Positions 45,193-55,103 of a DNA stretch of 64,000 nucleotides are shown here, in pieces (position 1 is the first letter of the stretch; the number at the start of each line of letters is the position of its first letter). The stretch covers positions 28,799-92,798 of the forward strand of contig SVRR01000003.1 in NCBI GenBank assembly GCA_015064745.1, given 5' to 3'. This stretch comes from Oscillospiraceae bacterium. GTDB lineage: Bacteria; Bacillota; Clostridia; Oscillospirales; CAG-272. Both the position numbers and the translations under genes were made by a program. The notes beneath the pieces were generated by a model that saw only the letters and a list, made by a program, of their open reading frames with translations, was not told the DNA's origin and ran no database searches.

Positions 45193-45221
45193 TTGACAAA
45201 TCAAGCAAAGTATGGTAGAAT
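45193..45221 (+). promoter_or_regulatory. Strong sigma-A promoter of rpmG-secE-nusG
   Basis: -35 TTGACA (45193-45198), 17-bp spacer, -10 TAGAAT (45216-45221). It gives a leader of about 137 nt before rpmG. Confidence 0.85.
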
Positions 45222-45227
45222 GTCCTT

Positions 45228-45252
45228 ACCTCTGTCGGAGAGGTCTTTTTTT
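45228..45252 (+). promoter_or_regulatory. Hairpin plus T-run at the very 5' end of the rpmG leader
   Basis: A 6-bp stem ACCTCT/AGAGGT with a 5-nt loop, followed by C and seven T, at about +1 to +25. It looks like a weak intrinsic terminator (attenuator) or a 5' stabilising hairpin. Function not shown by the sequence. Confidence 0.4.
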
Positions 45253-45303
45253 CGCGCTTTTTTTGGGACAAGAGCGCGTTCTCTTCGCCAACGAGGGAGG
45301 TAC

Positions 45304-45339
45304 ATGCCATACGGCAAATTCATAGAGCCTATGCTCTAA
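45304..45339 (+). CDS. Possible 11-residue leader peptide upstream of rpmG
   Basis: ATG-CCA-TAC...CTC-TAA encodes MPYGKFIEPML in the rpmG leader, behind GGGAGG placed only 3 nt upstream (short spacing). A small inverted repeat (AGAGCCTATGCTCT) covers its end. It may be translated as a control peptide, or be chance; only 25 nt separate its stop from the rpmG start. Confidence 0.25.
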   Translation: MPYGKFIEPML

Positions 45340-45364
45340 ATTCAAATAGGAGGTGCCGCAAACA

Positions 45365-45514
45365 ATGAGAGTCAAGATTACGCTCGCCTGCACGGAATGC
45401 AAGCAGAGAAACTATGACACAGAAAAGAACAAAAAGAACGATCCGGACAGACTTGAAATGAACAAGTACTGCCGTTTCTGCCGCAAACACACCCTGCACA
45501 AGGAAACCAAATAA
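45365..45514 (+). CDS. rpmG: Ribosomal protein L33 (zinc-binding form)
   Basis: A 49-residue L33 starting [17 protein letters not shown], with both zinc pairs (CTEC and CRFC). This is the C+ form, opposed to the zinc-free version made under zinc starvation. Strong AGGAGG upstream. First gene of the conserved rpmG-secE-nusG-rplK-rplA cluster. Confidence 0.95.
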   Translation: MRVKITLACTECKQRNYDTEKNKKNDPDRLEMNKYCRFCRKHTLHKETK

Positions 45515-45533
45515 GGTACGAAAGGATTGTATT

Positions 45534-45833
45534 ATGGCAGAATTGAACGAAAAGAGTCAGAATGATACCGAAAAGGTATCTTCTGAAAAGAACGTAAAGA
45601 AAAAGAACAAGAAGCCCAATATTTTCCAAAGAATCGGTAAGTTCTTCCGCGAATGCAAGAGCGAAATGAAAAAGGTAACCTGGCTTTCCGGCAAGGAAAC
45701 CTTCAAGAGCTCCGTAATCGTCGTCGTCGTAACGCTGGCACTTTGTGTTGCGATCGGTCTTATCGACACCGCTCTTGAATACGGTGTTGTCGGTCTTCGT
45801 GACCTTACCATTCACTTGGGCTTGAACTTCTAA
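45534..45833 (+). CDS. secE: Preprotein translocase subunit SecE
   Basis: A 99-residue protein: a charged, Lys-rich N-terminus (about 38 residues, longer than minimal SecE), the conserved amphipathic segment FFRECKSEMKKVTWLSGKET, and one C-terminal transmembrane helix. It clamps SecY in the translocon. RBS AAAGGA 8 nt upstream. Position between rpmG and nusG is universal in Firmicutes. Confidence 0.95.
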   Translation: MAELNEKSQNDTEKVSSEKNVKKKNKKPNIFQRIGKFFRECKSEMKKVTWLSGKETFKSSVIVVVVTLALCVAIGLIDTALEYGVVGLRDLTIHLGLNF

Positions 45834-45847
45834 GGCAGGACGCTGTA

Positions 45848-46393
45848 ATGAGTGATTTCGACGAAATGAACCTAGGTCCCAGGTGGTACGTCATTCACAC
45901 GTACTCCGGTTATGAAAATAAAGTCAAAGTCAGCATCGAAAAGGTCGTAGAAAACCGCGGTCTCGGTCACCTTATCTTCGATTTACAGATCCCCGTGGAA
46001 AAGGAGATCGTCAAGAATGATAAGGGTGTTGAGCGTGAGGTTGAGACCAAGCTGTTCCCTGCATACGTGCTTATCAAAATGGTTATGACCGACGAGAGCT
46101 GGCACGTCGTCCGTAACATCACAGGTGTTACAGGCTTTGTCGGCCCCGGGTCTAAGCCCGTTCCCCTCACCGAAGAGGAGGTTGCATTCTTCCGCGTCGA
46201 GGACGCTAAGGAGGAATCCTTCAAGTTCAAGGAGGGTATGAAGGTCAAGGCGATTTCCGGTACGTTTGTCGGTTATGCAGGTGTCCTTCAAGAAATCTCC
46301 GAGGACAAGAAGCAGCTTACGATTCTTGTTTCCACCGGAAAGCGTGACATTCCGATCATCGTTGAGGCGAAGGATGTCGCCATCGACGAATAA
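45848..46393 (+). CDS. nusG: Transcription factor NusG
   Basis: A 181-residue NusG: N-terminal NGN domain (WYVIHTYSGYENKV, GYVLIKM-like LFPAYVLIKM, VGPGSKPVPLTEEE) and C-terminal KOW domain (KVKAISGTFVGYAGVL). It binds RNA polymerase and couples transcription to translation or pausing. It starts 14 nt after secE. Full length. Confidence 0.97.
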   Translation: MSDFDEMNLGPRWYVIHTYSGYENKVKVSIEKVVENRGLGHLIFDLQIPVEKEIVKNDKGVEREVETKLFPAYVLIKMVMTDESWHVVRNITGVTGFVGPGSKPVPLTEEEVAFFRVEDAKEESFKFKEGMKVKAISGTFVGYAGVLQEISEDKKQLTILVSTGKRDIPIIVEAKDVAIDE

Positions 46394-46488
46394 AGTCACA
46401 TCATTTGCCGCTCCCAAAGAGGAGCACCCGTGGGAGGGAGAAAATTTTTACATCTCCCGAAAAAGACCACATTTGGAGGTAAGAAAAA

Positions 46489-46914
46489 ATGGCAAAGAAA
46501 ATCTTAGGATATATCAAACTTCAGCTTCCCGCAGGCAAGGCTACCCCTCAGCCTCCGGTAGGTCCCGCACTTGGTCAGTACGGTGTTGCTATCCCGAACT
46601 TCACCAAGGAATTTAACGAAAGAACCAAGAACGACATCGGTCTTATCATCCCTGTCGTTATCACTGTCTACGCAGACCGTTCCTTCACCTTTATCACCAA
46701 GACTCCCCCCGCAGCCGTTCTCATCAAGAAGGCTTGCGGCATTGAGACTGCTTCCGCTGCTCCCAACAAGACCAAGGTAGCAACGCTCACCAAGGAACAG
46801 CTCAGAAAGATCGCAGAGACCAAGATGCCCGACCTCAACGCAGCTTCCATCGAGGCCGCTATGAGCATGGTCGCAGGCACTGCACGTAGCATGGGCGTGC
46901 TCGTGGAAGAATAA
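46489..46914 (+). CDS. rplK: Ribosomal protein L11
   Basis: A 141-residue L11 ([25 protein letters not shown], typical GPALGQYGV) of the GTPase-associated centre, which also activates Rel during starvation. The 95-nt gap after nusG holds a GGGAG/CTCCC inverted repeat and the ribosome-binding site GGAGG, and no separate promoter is obvious. Confidence 0.98.
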   Translation: MAKKILGYIKLQLPAGKATPQPPVGPALGQYGVAIPNFTKEFNERTKNDIGLIIPVVITVYADRSFTFITKTPPAAVLIKKACGIETASAAPNKTKVATLTKEQLRKIAETKMPDLNAASIEAAMSMVAGTARSMGVLVEE

Positions 46915-46928
46915 GGAGGAACGAACAA

Positions 46929-47621
46929 ATGTTTATGGGTAAAAAGTATAAAGACAGCATTGCGCTGATTGAAAAGTCTAAGCTTTACGATCCCAGCGAG
47001 GCAATGGATCTCGTTTGCAAGACCGCAAAGGCAAAATTCGATGAGACCGTAGAGGCTCACATCCGTTTGGGTGTTGACTCCCGCCACGCTGACCAACAGG
47101 TTCGCGGCGCTATCGTTCTTCCCCACGGTACCGGTAAGACCGTTCGTACCCTGGTGTTCGCACGCGGCGACAAGGCAGATGCTGCTAAGGCAGCAGGCGC
47201 TGACTACGTTGGCGCTGAAGAGTTCGTCACCAAGATCACCGCTGAGAACTGGTTCGAGTTCGACGTGGTTATCGCAACTCCCGATATGATGGGTGTTATC
47301 GGACGCCTTGGTAAGATTCTTGGTCCTAAGGGCCTTATGCCTAACCCTAAGGCAGGTACCGTTACCATGGATACTGCTCGTGCAGTTACCGAAGCTAAGG
47401 CCGGTAAGATCGAGTACCGTCTTGACAAGACCAACATCATCCACTGCCCCATCGGTAAGGCTTCCTTCGGTATTGAGAAGCTCACCGAGAACTTCAACAC
47501 GCTCCTCGCCGCTGTTATTAAGGCGAAGCCCGCTGCCGCTAAGGGTCAGTACATTAAGAGCTGTGTCGTCGCTTCCACCATGGGCCCCGGTGTTAAGGTT
47601 AACGCTCAGAAGATCAACTAA
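46929..47621 (+). CDS. rplA: Ribosomal protein L1
   Basis: A 230-residue L1 of the ribosomal L1 stalk. Visible: the N-terminal [16 protein letters not shown] segment, the [16 protein letters not shown] signature (key residues [10 protein letters not shown]) and a C-terminal TMGPGVKVN. Begins 14 nt after rplK. The cluster stops here at a strong terminator: rplJ and rplL do not follow. Confidence 0.98.
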   Translation: MFMGKKYKDSIALIEKSKLYDPSEAMDLVCKTAKAKFDETVEAHIRLGVDSRHADQQVRGAIVLPHGTGKTVRTLVFARGDKADAAKAAGADYVGAEEFVTKITAENWFEFDVVIATPDMMGVIGRLGKILGPKGLMPNPKAGTVTMDTARAVTEAKAGKIEYRLDKTNIIHCPIGKASFGIEKLTENFNTLLAAVIKAKPAAAKGQYIKSCVVASTMGPGVKVNAQKIN

Positions 47622-47633
47622 TCCATCAGCAAT

Positions 47634-47666
47634 AAAAAAACCGTTGCTCACGCAACGGTTTTTTTT
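47634..47666. terminator. Bidirectional terminator between rplA and cls
   Basis: A-run, CCGTTGC-TCAC-GCAACGG stem, T-run (47634-47666). Works for rplA on the + strand and, reading the other way, for cls, whose stop codon lies at its edge. Confidence 0.9.
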
Positions 47667-49251
47667 ACATCAAAGGGGCGAGGAGCCGCAAAACGGCACG
47701 GCAGAGTCTGGCAAAAGCATTGCGTCGCGGCGGTCTTGGTGTGATTTCGGCAGAAGCATCCATATAGGCTAAAAAGGCATCTTTGACCGCGTCTACCGTA
47801 TCTGTGCCGTAAAGATACGCACCGCATTCAAAGTGCAAATACAAGCTCCTGTAATCAAAATTCACCGAACCTACGACGGCAAGCTCATCGTCAGCCACTA
47901 TCGTCTTGGCATGCATAAATCCCGGCGTATACTCATAGATCTTAACACCGTTTTCCCAAAGAGTGCGATAGTATGAGCGCGTTGCCATGTGCACCAGCCT
48001 TTTGTCCCATTTGTGAGGGGTGATGATGCGGACGTCCACACCGCTTTTAGCGGCGTAGGTCAGTGTTGAGAGCATTTGGTCGTCGATGATGAGATAGGGT
48101 GTCGTGATATACACGTATCTTTTCGCGCTCTGTATGATGTCCATATAAACGAGAGCACCGATATTTTCAGTGTCAAGAGGGCTATCGGCATAGGGGAGAA
48201 TCAGCTTGCTTGAAGGAGAAACGGGAGCAAGAAGCGAGGATTCCCCTTCGCGTCCGTCTTGCCGTTTTTCTTCCAAGCGCTCCAAGGGCGATATCCCCGT
48301 GGGAAGAAAGCGAAGAAGGTCCTCATCGCTCCCTCGGTGAATGATATCCCACATCTGCAAGAACATAAGAGTAAAGCTCCATGCGGCATCTCCCTCCACC
48401 ATGACGGCGTTGTCTGCCCATTTACCAAATCGCTCCACGGCGCCGATATATTCGTCTGCAAGATTGATGCCGCCCGTAAACGCAACCTTGCCGTCGATCA
48501 CAGCGATCTTGCGATGATCTCTATTGTTCTGCTCCACCGAAAAAAAGGGAACAAAGGGGTTGAATTTAGCAACACGAATACCGTATTGTTGGAGAATTTT
48601 CCCGTACTTGCTCGGCAGACGCAAAAAGCATCCCATATCATCGTAGATAATGCGCACTTCAACGCCCTTTTTCACCTTGCTTAACAAGATTTCCAAAATC
48701 TCATCCCACATTTTACCGTGTTCGATGATAAAATATTCAAGGAAGACGTAGCGCTCCGCCTTTAAAAGTTCTTCTTTCAACCGGAAAAACATTTCTTCCC
48801 CCGAGGCAAGGAATACACTTTCTGAATTGAGATAGGCGGGAAAACCCGCAAAATACGAAAGATAGCGCACCGTTTTGGGGAAAGCCGCATCGTTTATCGT
48901 AACACCGTTTGCCATAGCCATCAAGGGCCTTGTTTTTTTCTCTGCGCTTTTTGCTTTTTTTATGAGTGCGTGGCGCAAAACATGCTGGTCAAACGAAAGA
49001 TATAAAAGACCTCCTACGACGGGAAAGCAAAGTATCACAAAGATCCACGTAAGCTTATACGAGCTTTCACCGCGCCCCGATAGTACAAAAAGAGCCACAA
49101 GCACGCTGATAGCTGTAAAAGAATTGGCAACCAACGAGGATATACGGCTGGTGCTTAACAGAAAATAAACGAAGAGCGCCGCCTGCGCTACTACAAGCAC
49201 CCCTACCAAAAAGCGTCGCCGAAGGAGGGGTAATAACCATTTTTTCTTCAT
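47665..49251 (-). CDS. cls: Cardiolipin synthase
   Basis: A 528-residue phospholipase-D-superfamily enzyme joining two phosphatidylglycerols to cardiolipin. Two N-terminal transmembrane helices (about residues 12-32 and 35-60) precede two HKD motifs, HRKIAVIDG (about 255) and HAKTIVADD (about 450). The ATG at 49251 follows GGAGAG; an upstream in-frame TTG is inside that site. Monocistronic. The promoter is not clear: a TAAAAT at about 49302 lacks a good -35. Confidence 0.94.
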   Translation of the reverse strand: MKKKWLLPLLRRRFLVGVLVVAQAALFVYFLLSTSRISSLVANSFTAISVLVALFVLSGRGESSYKLTWIFVILCFPVVGGLLYLSFDQHVLRHALIKKAKSAEKKTRPLMAMANGVTINDAAFPKTVRYLSYFAGFPAYLNSESVFLASGEEMFFRLKEELLKAERYVFLEYFIIEHGKMWDEILEILLSKVKKGVEVRIIYDDMGCFLRLPSKYGKILQQYGIRVAKFNPFVPFFSVEQNNRDHRKIAVIDGKVAFTGGINLADEYIGAVERFGKWADNAVMVEGDAAWSFTLMFLQMWDIIHRGSDEDLLRFLPTGISPLERLEEKRQDGREGESSLLAPVSPSSKLILPYADSPLDTENIGALVYMDIIQSAKRYVYITTPYLIIDDQMLSTLTYAAKSGVDVRIITPHKWDKRLVHMATRSYYRTLWENGVKIYEYTPGFMHAKTIVADDELAVVGSVNFDYRSLYLHFECGAYLYGTDTVDAVKDAFLAYMDASAEITPRPPRRNAFARLCRAVLRLLAPLM

Positions 49252-49324
49252 TGTTTCTCTCCAAGCCAATGTAAAGGTTTTGTACGCTTCTCATTATTTT
49301 ACCCTGTTTTTCTAAAATCAAATG

Positions 49325-49358
49325 CAAAAAAACGGAATCAAAAGATTCCGTTTTTTTA
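49325..49358. terminator. Terminator after the solute-binding lipoprotein gene
   Basis: AACGGAATC-AAAA-GATTCCGTT stem (49331-49352) flanked by A-run and T-run, ten nt past the lipoprotein gene stop; symmetrical enough to work both ways. Confidence 0.88.
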
Positions 49359-49368
49359 TCCATAGATG

Positions 49369-51066
49369 TCAGTTTTGGGTTGTACCAAAGTCCGGGGCCG
49401 CACCGCCCGCTTGCCTGTAGTTGTAATAGCAACCGCCAAGCGTTTCAAACGTACTGTCGTTATGGGAAACCGTTTCGTGCGCCATTGCGGTAAAGTCGGC
49501 GTTGGCGTTCATTTCTTCCACCAAAGCAGCAAGCTTTGCCTCGAATGCCGCCATGTCGGCGCTGGACATCAGTTCCGTATACTTTTCTGCGCAATAAGCA
49601 TCAAATGCTTCCCACTTTTCGCCGTCAATCAAAGCGAAATAAGAATAAAACGTTTCTCCGAAGAGAGGCTGTCTTTGCGCAAGATCCGTAATATGCTCGG
49701 AAGCATACGTGTACTCGTCCTTGGTCTGACCAAGGTCTTTGCAAGGAAGGGCAAGCTCACGGAGATTACCGAAAAGATAGCCGTCTGCCACACCGTAATT
49801 AGACATGTTACGGTATACGACACAATCGTCTTCCACGTAATAGTTGGTCTGCGCATCGCCAAAGAGTGCGATGTTCAAAAGATCGGCTCTGTTCGCATCT
49901 GTCATCAGCTCCTGCACGATCTCAAGAGAGCGCTTCTCGTCGACAGTGAATTTAGAAACGGCAAGCATACCGCCAAAGAGCTCCTCGCGCTCAAACATGG
50001 GGTCCATGATGGGAGCGAAGTAATAGTCGTCGTCGCTGTAACGCAGAGCGTAATCACCCTCCGCAAGACCGATGAGGAAGTTCTCCTCGTTCCCATCCGC
50101 ACTGAAATACCCATTCTTCTGTCCGGCGAACTTCATGGTAAGATATCTCGTGTATTCGGAGTTCTTCAAAAGATTTCTTGCTTTATCGGGGAGCGTAGTA
50201 ACAATATCCATATAACTATACGTCACACCGAAGAGCGAGGGGGTGGTAAAGTCCTTGGAAATGTATTGCACGTTAGGAAGGACAAACTCGCTTTCCTTCA
50301 TGCCAAAGACGGAAAAGTTTTCGCCGTACAAGGCTTCCCACTTGGAAAGGCCGTGACCTGCCTGCGCGTTCTCCATCATGGTGATGAGCTGACAAGCGTC
50401 GGAAATCGAATGAATGTCATCCACTTCCATTTGATAATAATCCGCTGCCGCTTTGTTGATCATAACGTATTGATACGTGCCGTATGCCTGGTTTGCGGGA
50501 ACGCCGTAGCATACGCCGTCGATCATCGAAAGCTCCTTCGCGGTAGAGAGGATCTTGGTATTGAGGGTCTTAAAGTTGCCCTTGAAATGGCTGTCAAGTC
50601 CTACGAGCCAGCCCTTTCTCGCATATTCCTCATACATCTCCTCATCGGCGATCAAGAGAATATCAAACTGCGCCTTAGATGCGGCGGGATATTTGCTATC
50701 GGTTTCGTCAAGCTCGGTGCCCGTGCTGGTTCCGGCATTCGCCATGGCATCTTCCTTGCCGGCGTCCTGCTTTGCCTTCTCATCCGCAACCTCATTCATG
50801 ATCTCGGTCATGCGAGCCTTATATTCCGATGCCTTGATGCACTCAAACTCAATATGCGTGGAGAGCAACACCTCGCACTTGTCGTTGAACGCCTTCTGCA
50901 TAGCGGCAATGCCCTCATCAGTTGTCTTATCGTCAACCACGATCGCCATGCGAAGCGTCAGGTACGGACGGTCTGCCTTCGGCTTTGGCGTTGAATCATC
51001 GCCGCAGGATACCAGCACCAATGTCAAAAGCAAAAGGCACAGAAGCGTGGATAAAAGTTTCTTCAT
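49369..51066 (-). CDS. Extracellular solute-binding lipoprotein (orphan)
   Basis: A 565-residue exported lipoprotein: a basic start MKKLLSTLLCLLLLTLVLVSC with lipobox LVSC (Cys about residue 21), a Pro/Lys linker, then an alpha/beta solute-binding-protein-like fold rich in Asp, Glu and Tyr. It resembles family 1 carbohydrate/oligosaccharide-binding proteins by size and composition. The start at 51066 follows AGGAGG at 7 nt. No permease or ATPase gene is adjacent, so the partner is elsewhere or it acts as a surface receptor. The ligand is unknown. Confidence 0.8.
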   Translation of the reverse strand: MKKLLSTLLCLLLLTLVLVSCGDDSTPKPKADRPYLTLRMAIVVDDKTTDEGIAAMQKAFNDKCEVLLSTHIEFECIKASEYKARMTEIMNEVADEKAKQDAGKEDAMANAGTSTGTELDETDSKYPAASKAQFDILLIADEEMYEEYARKGWLVGLDSHFKGNFKTLNTKILSTAKELSMIDGVCYGVPANQAYGTYQYVMINKAAADYYQMEVDDIHSISDACQLITMMENAQAGHGLSKWEALYGENFSVFGMKESEFVLPNVQYISKDFTTPSLFGVTYSYMDIVTTLPDKARNLLKNSEYTRYLTMKFAGQKNGYFSADGNEENFLIGLAEGDYALRYSDDDYYFAPIMDPMFEREELFGGMLAVSKFTVDEKRSLEIVQELMTDANRADLLNIALFGDAQTNYYVEDDCVVYRNMSNYGVADGYLFGNLRELALPCKDLGQTKDEYTYASEHITDLAQRQPLFGETFYSYFALIDGEKWEAFDAYCAEKYTELMSSADMAAFEAKLAALVEEMNANADFTAMAHETVSHNDSTFETLGGCYYNYRQAGGAAPDFGTTQN

Positions 51067-51109
51067 GAGAATCCTCCTAGATGCTGAAAAGCACAATTAA
51101 TCACTTATC

Positions 51110-51138
51110 ATTTTACATCAAAACACCGCACTTGTCAA
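51110..51138 (-). promoter_or_regulatory. Sigma-A promoter of the lipoprotein gene
   Basis: Minus strand: -35 TTGACA (51138-51133), 17-bp spacer, -10 TAAAAT (51115-51110), 44 nt before the start codon. Confidence 0.8.
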
Positions 51139-51181
51139 GATGTTTTACTATGCAAAAAGTAAACATTCTTTAAAAAGGGGC

Positions 51182-52225
51182 TCAATTATTTTGATAATCG
51201 CGCAAAAGCTTACTGCGGCTCGGATGTCTTAGCTTGCGAATTGCCTTTGCCTCAATCTGTCGAATACGCTCTCTCGTAATGTTGAAATGCGCGCCGACGT
51301 CCTCAAGGGTATGCGGCACGCCGTCCGTAAGACCAAAACGCATGCGAATGACCTGCTCCTCACGCGGGGAAAGCGTACGAAGAACCTCAGCGATCTGCTC
51401 TCTCAGCATAGCGCTGGCGGCGTTCTCCATGGGAGAAAGCGTTTCCGTATCCTCGACAAAGTCTCCAAGGTGAGAATCGTCCTCCTCACCCACAGGAGTT
51501 TCAAGAGAAACGGGGTCTTGAGCGATCTTCATAATTTCACGCACACGCTCCGCTGTCGTACCGAAGCGTTCGGCGATCTCTTCCGTGGTAGGCTCACGCC
51601 CCAGCTCCTGCAAAAGCTGCTTCGAGGCTCTTGAAACCTTGTGAATGGTGTCTACCATATGTACGGGGATACGGATGGTGCGTGACTGGTCCGCGATAGC
51701 GCGTGTGATGGATTGGCGGATCCACCAGGTGGCATAGGTGGAGAATTTATAGCCCTTGCGGTAGTCGAACTTTTCTACCGCCTTCATAAGACCCATGTTT
51801 CCCTCTTGAATCAAATCAAGAAAGTACATTCCCTTGTCCACGTGTCTTTTGGCAATAGAAACGACAAGGCGCAGGTTGGCCTCCACCAGCTCATTCTTCG
51901 CCTTTTCGTCGCCAAGCTCTATCTGCTCCGCAAGAAACATCTCTCTTTCGCTCGAAAGAAGCGGAATTTTTCCGATTTCTTTCAGATAGGTGCGGACAGG
52001 GTCGTCCATGGAAAGCCCCTCGTGCGTCAGAAGCTCATCCATATCCTCTAAGTTCTCGATCTCTGCCTCTTGCAGCTCGCCCTCAGGAACATCTCCCTGT
52101 TCAAGCACCTCTTTTTCCTTCTCGAGCTTGTCCATTTCATAATCCATGTCCTCGAGAATATTAAGCATACCGCCCGCACCGTTTTCGTCAATCAGCTCGT
52201 GCAGATCCTTGCTCTCATTACTCAT
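51182..52225 (-). CDS. rpoD: RNA polymerase primary sigma factor RpoD (SigA), copy 1
   Basis: A 347-residue group 1/2 sigma factor: short divergent N-terminus (about 75 residues), region 1.2/2 ([11 protein letters not shown], region 2.3-2.4 [20 protein letters not shown]), region 3 and region 4 with the helix-turn-helix [20 protein letters not shown]. It recognises TTGACA/TATAAT promoters like those seen throughout this window. It follows a close paralogue by 45 nt and sits behind dnaG, the usual rpoD locus. Its [13 protein letters not shown] is closer to the classic HMVETINK pattern than the paralogue, so it is the likelier housekeeping copy. Confidence 0.93.
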   Translation of the reverse strand: MSNESKDLHELIDENGAGGMLNILEDMDYEMDKLEKEKEVLEQGDVPEGELQEAEIENLEDMDELLTHEGLSMDDPVRTYLKEIGKIPLLSSEREMFLAEQIELGDEKAKNELVEANLRLVVSIAKRHVDKGMYFLDLIQEGNMGLMKAVEKFDYRKGYKFSTYATWWIRQSITRAIADQSRTIRIPVHMVDTIHKVSRASKQLLQELGREPTTEEIAERFGTTAERVREIMKIAQDPVSLETPVGEEDDSHLGDFVEDTETLSPMENAASAMLREQIAEVLRTLSPREEQVIRMRFGLTDGVPHTLEDVGAHFNITRERIRQIEAKAIRKLRHPSRSKLLRDYQNN

Positions 52226-52270
52226 ATCTTTATTTTCCTTTCTTCCTCTAAAATGTCAAAAATTCGGTGA

Positions 52271-53305
52271 TCAGTTGTTGTGGTAATCGCGCAAAAGCTT
52301 GCTGCGGCTTGGGTGTCTTAGCTTACGGATCGCCTTTGCCTCAATCTGTCGAATTCGCTCACGCGTGATCTTAAAATACGCGCCCACGTCTTCAAGCGTG
52401 TGCGGCACACCGTCCGTGAGACCGAAGCGCATACGGATGACCTGCTCTTCTCTGGGGGAAAGCGTATGGAGCACCTCCGCGATCTGTTCCTTCAACATAG
52501 CGTAGGAAGCATTTTCAACAGGGGTAGGTGTATCGGTATCCTCCACGAAATCGCCGAGACGGGAGTCCTCCTCCTCGCCCACAGGCGTATCAAGCGAAAT
52601 CGGGGCTTGCGCTACCTTAATGCTCTCGATCACGCGTTCCACGGGCATACCGAGAAACGCCGCGATTTCCTCATTGGTAGGCTCACGTCCAAGCTCTTGT
52701 AAAAGCTGCTTGGAGGCTCTTGAAACCTTGTGCCCCGTTTCCACCATGTGCACGGGAATGCGGATAGTGCGCGCCTGATCGGCAAGCGCGCGGGTAATGG
52801 ACTGACGGATCCACCAAGTGGCGTAGGTCGAGAATTTATAGCCCTTTTGATAATCGAACTTCTCCACCGCCTTCATAAGACCCAAATTGCCTTCTTGAAT
52901 CAAATCAAGAAAATGCATTCCCTTATCTACGTGATGCTTGGCAATGGAAACGACAAGACGGAGGTTTGCGCTGATCAGCTCATCCTTTGCCGCTTCATCC
53001 CCGAGAGCGATCTTTTCGGCGAGGAGCATCTCGCGCTCCGCGGAAAGCAAGCTGATCTTACCGATCTCTTTCAGATAAATACGTACGGAGTCGTCCATGG
53101 AAAGCCCCTCTTGGAAAAAGAGATCATCCACGTCCTCAATATTTTCGGCTTCGATCTCGTCAAGAGCGCTTTCGGAAGGCTCCCCATCGGCGAGACCGTC
53201 CTTGTCACGTTCATAGTCGCAATCAATATCGGAGAAAAGCTCGGTCACATCGCCTTGCTCCTCTTTTTTTAAAATATCATTTAAATCTCTGGGCTTGTTG
53301 CTCAT
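52271..53305 (-). CDS. rpoD: RpoD-like sigma factor, tandem paralogue
   Basis: A 344-residue sigma-70 protein that closely matches the next gene from region 1.2 to the end, including an almost identical region 2.4 and helix-turn-helix ([15 protein letters not shown] against [15 protein letters not shown]). The N-terminal 75 residues are almost unrelated, and region 3 differs ([20 protein letters not shown]). It therefore probably reads the same promoters but differs in region 1 control or core competition. It starts 34 nt after dnaG and is the first of the two in transcription order. Confidence 0.92.
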   Translation of the reverse strand: MSNKPRDLNDILKKEEQGDVTELFSDIDCDYERDKDGLADGEPSESALDEIEAENIEDVDDLFFQEGLSMDDSVRIYLKEIGKISLLSAEREMLLAEKIALGDEAAKDELISANLRLVVSIAKHHVDKGMHFLDLIQEGNLGLMKAVEKFDYQKGYKFSTYATWWIRQSITRALADQARTIRIPVHMVETGHKVSRASKQLLQELGREPTNEEIAAFLGMPVERVIESIKVAQAPISLDTPVGEEEDSRLGDFVEDTDTPTPVENASYAMLKEQIAEVLHTLSPREEQVIRMRFGLTDGVPHTLEDVGAYFKITRERIRQIEAKAIRKLRHPSRSKLLRDYHNN

Positions 53306-53339
53306 TTTTTCGCCATCCTCTTTTTTATATTTAAGCAGA

Positions 53340-55103
53340 TCAGGTTTGACTGCGTTTTCGGTTCAAAAGGTCGTTAAGCGCATCAAAGGAGGGGGGGACA
53401 TCCTTTTTCTTTTCGGTGGCAACCGCCTCCTTGAGGGCGGAAACGCACTCCTCAAAAACTGCCGTACTATTATCGGAAAGGCGCAATCGTTCCACGCGCA
53501 TTCCCGCAATACGTCCTACCTCGTCGGGCGTAAAAGCGGTATCAAACATTGCCGCATCAAAGCCGTCGCTCTCCTCCGATTCCTTTATGAACAGAAAAAC
53601 GCGGCGACCAAGCTCGGTGAGAAAATCCTCTTCCGAAAGAAGCGGCACGCCAAAGGCGCGCGTGCGGTATTCGGGATAAAGCTGCAAAAGCCCCAGCACC
53701 GTTTCTTCAAGCCTTGCGACGCGCGGCATTTTAGCAAAATCGACGTTGACGCGATCTCCGAACCCACCAAGCGCTTCCCTTGCGGTTTTCGCCTCGTCAC
53801 GAGATGCGTTTTTCTTGCGAATGGCGATCTTTTTCGCCACGTCCGCGGCAAGATTTTTAGGATCGACAGACAGTCGCCTTGCACCCTCGGCAATATAGAT
53901 TTCCCGTTCCACCGAGGAATAAACCCCCGCAATAATGCCACAAAGAGCATCGATCGCTTCAATCTTCTGTTGGGGAATATTCAAATCGTATTTTTTGAGA
54001 ATGCGGTTGAAATTAAAGTCAAATTTGGTGTGGCTTTCTCCAAGCAACGCACGGAAGCTGTCCGCACCCCTTTCTCGGATGTACTCATCGGGGTCCTTTG
54101 CGCCTTCGATATGCAAAACGCTGACCTCAAGCCCAACCTCTTCTAACAGCGCGATCGCTTTATCGGTGGCTCTCTGTCCCGCCTCATCGCTATCGTAGGA
54201 AAGGATCACCTTCTTTGTATAGCGGGAAAGAAGGCGCGCCTGCTCAGGACGAATGGCAGTACCCAGTGTAGCAACGGCAAAGGGAAATCCTGCCGCGTGC
54301 ATGGCGATCACGTCCATATAGCCCTCGCAAAGAATGATGCGATCGGCGCAGTGCTTATGCGCGAAGTTCAAAGCGAAAAGATTGTTTCCCTTATGAAAAA
54401 CGGGAGTATCCGAGGAGTTTTTGTACTTGGGGAGACCGTCGTCCATCACACGTCCGCCGAAGGCGATAACGCGTCCCGAAAGGTCGATAATGGGAAACAT
54501 CACGCGGTTTCGGAAGGCGGGATAAAGCTTCCCCTTCTCGTTTTTGCCGCATAGGAAGCCCACGATGAGCTCCTCATCGGTATATCCTTCTTTTTTCATA
54601 TAGTCAACGAACGACCAATCGTTCGGCGCATATCCAAGTCCAAAGTGCTTGACCGTTGCCATTTCCATTTTGCGCTTATCGGTGAAATAGGAAAGCGCCG
54701 CGCGCGCGTCGGGCGTGTCAGCAAAAAGGGCACGGTGAAAAAAGCGCGCCGCCTTGGTATTCATTTCGTAAAAGCGGTTTTTATCATATTTCGGTGCCGC
54801 GCTTTTGAGGGTCGTTTCAGGGATACGGATGCCCGCGCGGCGGGCGAGGTGCGAGACTGCCTCGGTAAAGTCAAGGTTTTCGATACGGCGCACAAAGGTG
54901 ATGGCATTGCCGCCAACGCCGCATCCGAAGCAATAGAAGCTTCCATCCGACGGAAAGACGGTAAATGAGGGAGTCTTCTCACTGTGAAAGGGGCAAAGCC
55001 CCGAGTAATTCGCGCCGGCGCGCTTTAAGGTCACGTAGGAGCCCACAAGCCCCTCCATATCGGTGCGTGCTAAAATCTCATCCACGAGCGCGCGATCAAT
55101 CAT
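53340..55103 (-). CDS. dnaG: DNA primase
   Basis: A 587-residue DnaG: N-terminal zinc ribbon ([13 protein letters not shown] ... FYCFGCG), TOPRIM catalytic core ([25 protein letters not shown]) and a C-terminal DnaB-interacting region. It makes RNA primers at the replication fork. The start overlaps the end of the HD-domain gene by 8 nt. In the classical macromolecular-synthesis group it sits next to rpoD, as here. Confidence 0.97.
   Translation of the reverse strand: MIDRALVDEILARTDMEGLVGSYVTLKRAGANYSGLCPFHSEKTPSFTVFPSDGSFYCFGCGVGGNAITFVRRIENLDFTEAVSHLARRAGIRIPETTLKSAAPKYDKNRFYEMNTKAARFFHRALFADTPDARAALSYFTDKRKMEMATVKHFGLGYAPNDWSFVDYMKKEGYTDEELIVGFLCGKNEKGKLYPAFRNRVMFPIIDLSGRVIAFGGRVMDDGLPKYKNSSDTPVFHKGNNLFALNFAHKHCADRIILCEGYMDVIAMHAAGFPFAVATLGTAIRPEQARLLSRYTKKVILSYDSDEAGQRATDKAIALLEEVGLEVSVLHIEGAKDPDEYIRERGADSFRALLGESHTKFDFNFNRILKKYDLNIPQQKIEAIDALCGIIAGVYSSVEREIYIAEGARRLSVDPKNLAADVAKKIAIRKKNASRDEAKTAREALGGFGDRVNVDFAKMPRVARLEETVLGLLQLYPEYRTRAFGVPLLSEEDFLTELGRRVFLFIKESEESDGFDAAMFDTAFTPDEVGRIAGMRVERLRLSDNSTAVFEECVSALKEAVATEKKKDVPPSFDALNDLLNRKRSQT

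Noticed and set aside
49366-50994. 542-codon + strand frame opposite the lipoprotein gene
   Set aside because: The minus-strand frame has promoter, AGGAGG site, signal peptide with lipobox and terminator; the + frame has none of these.
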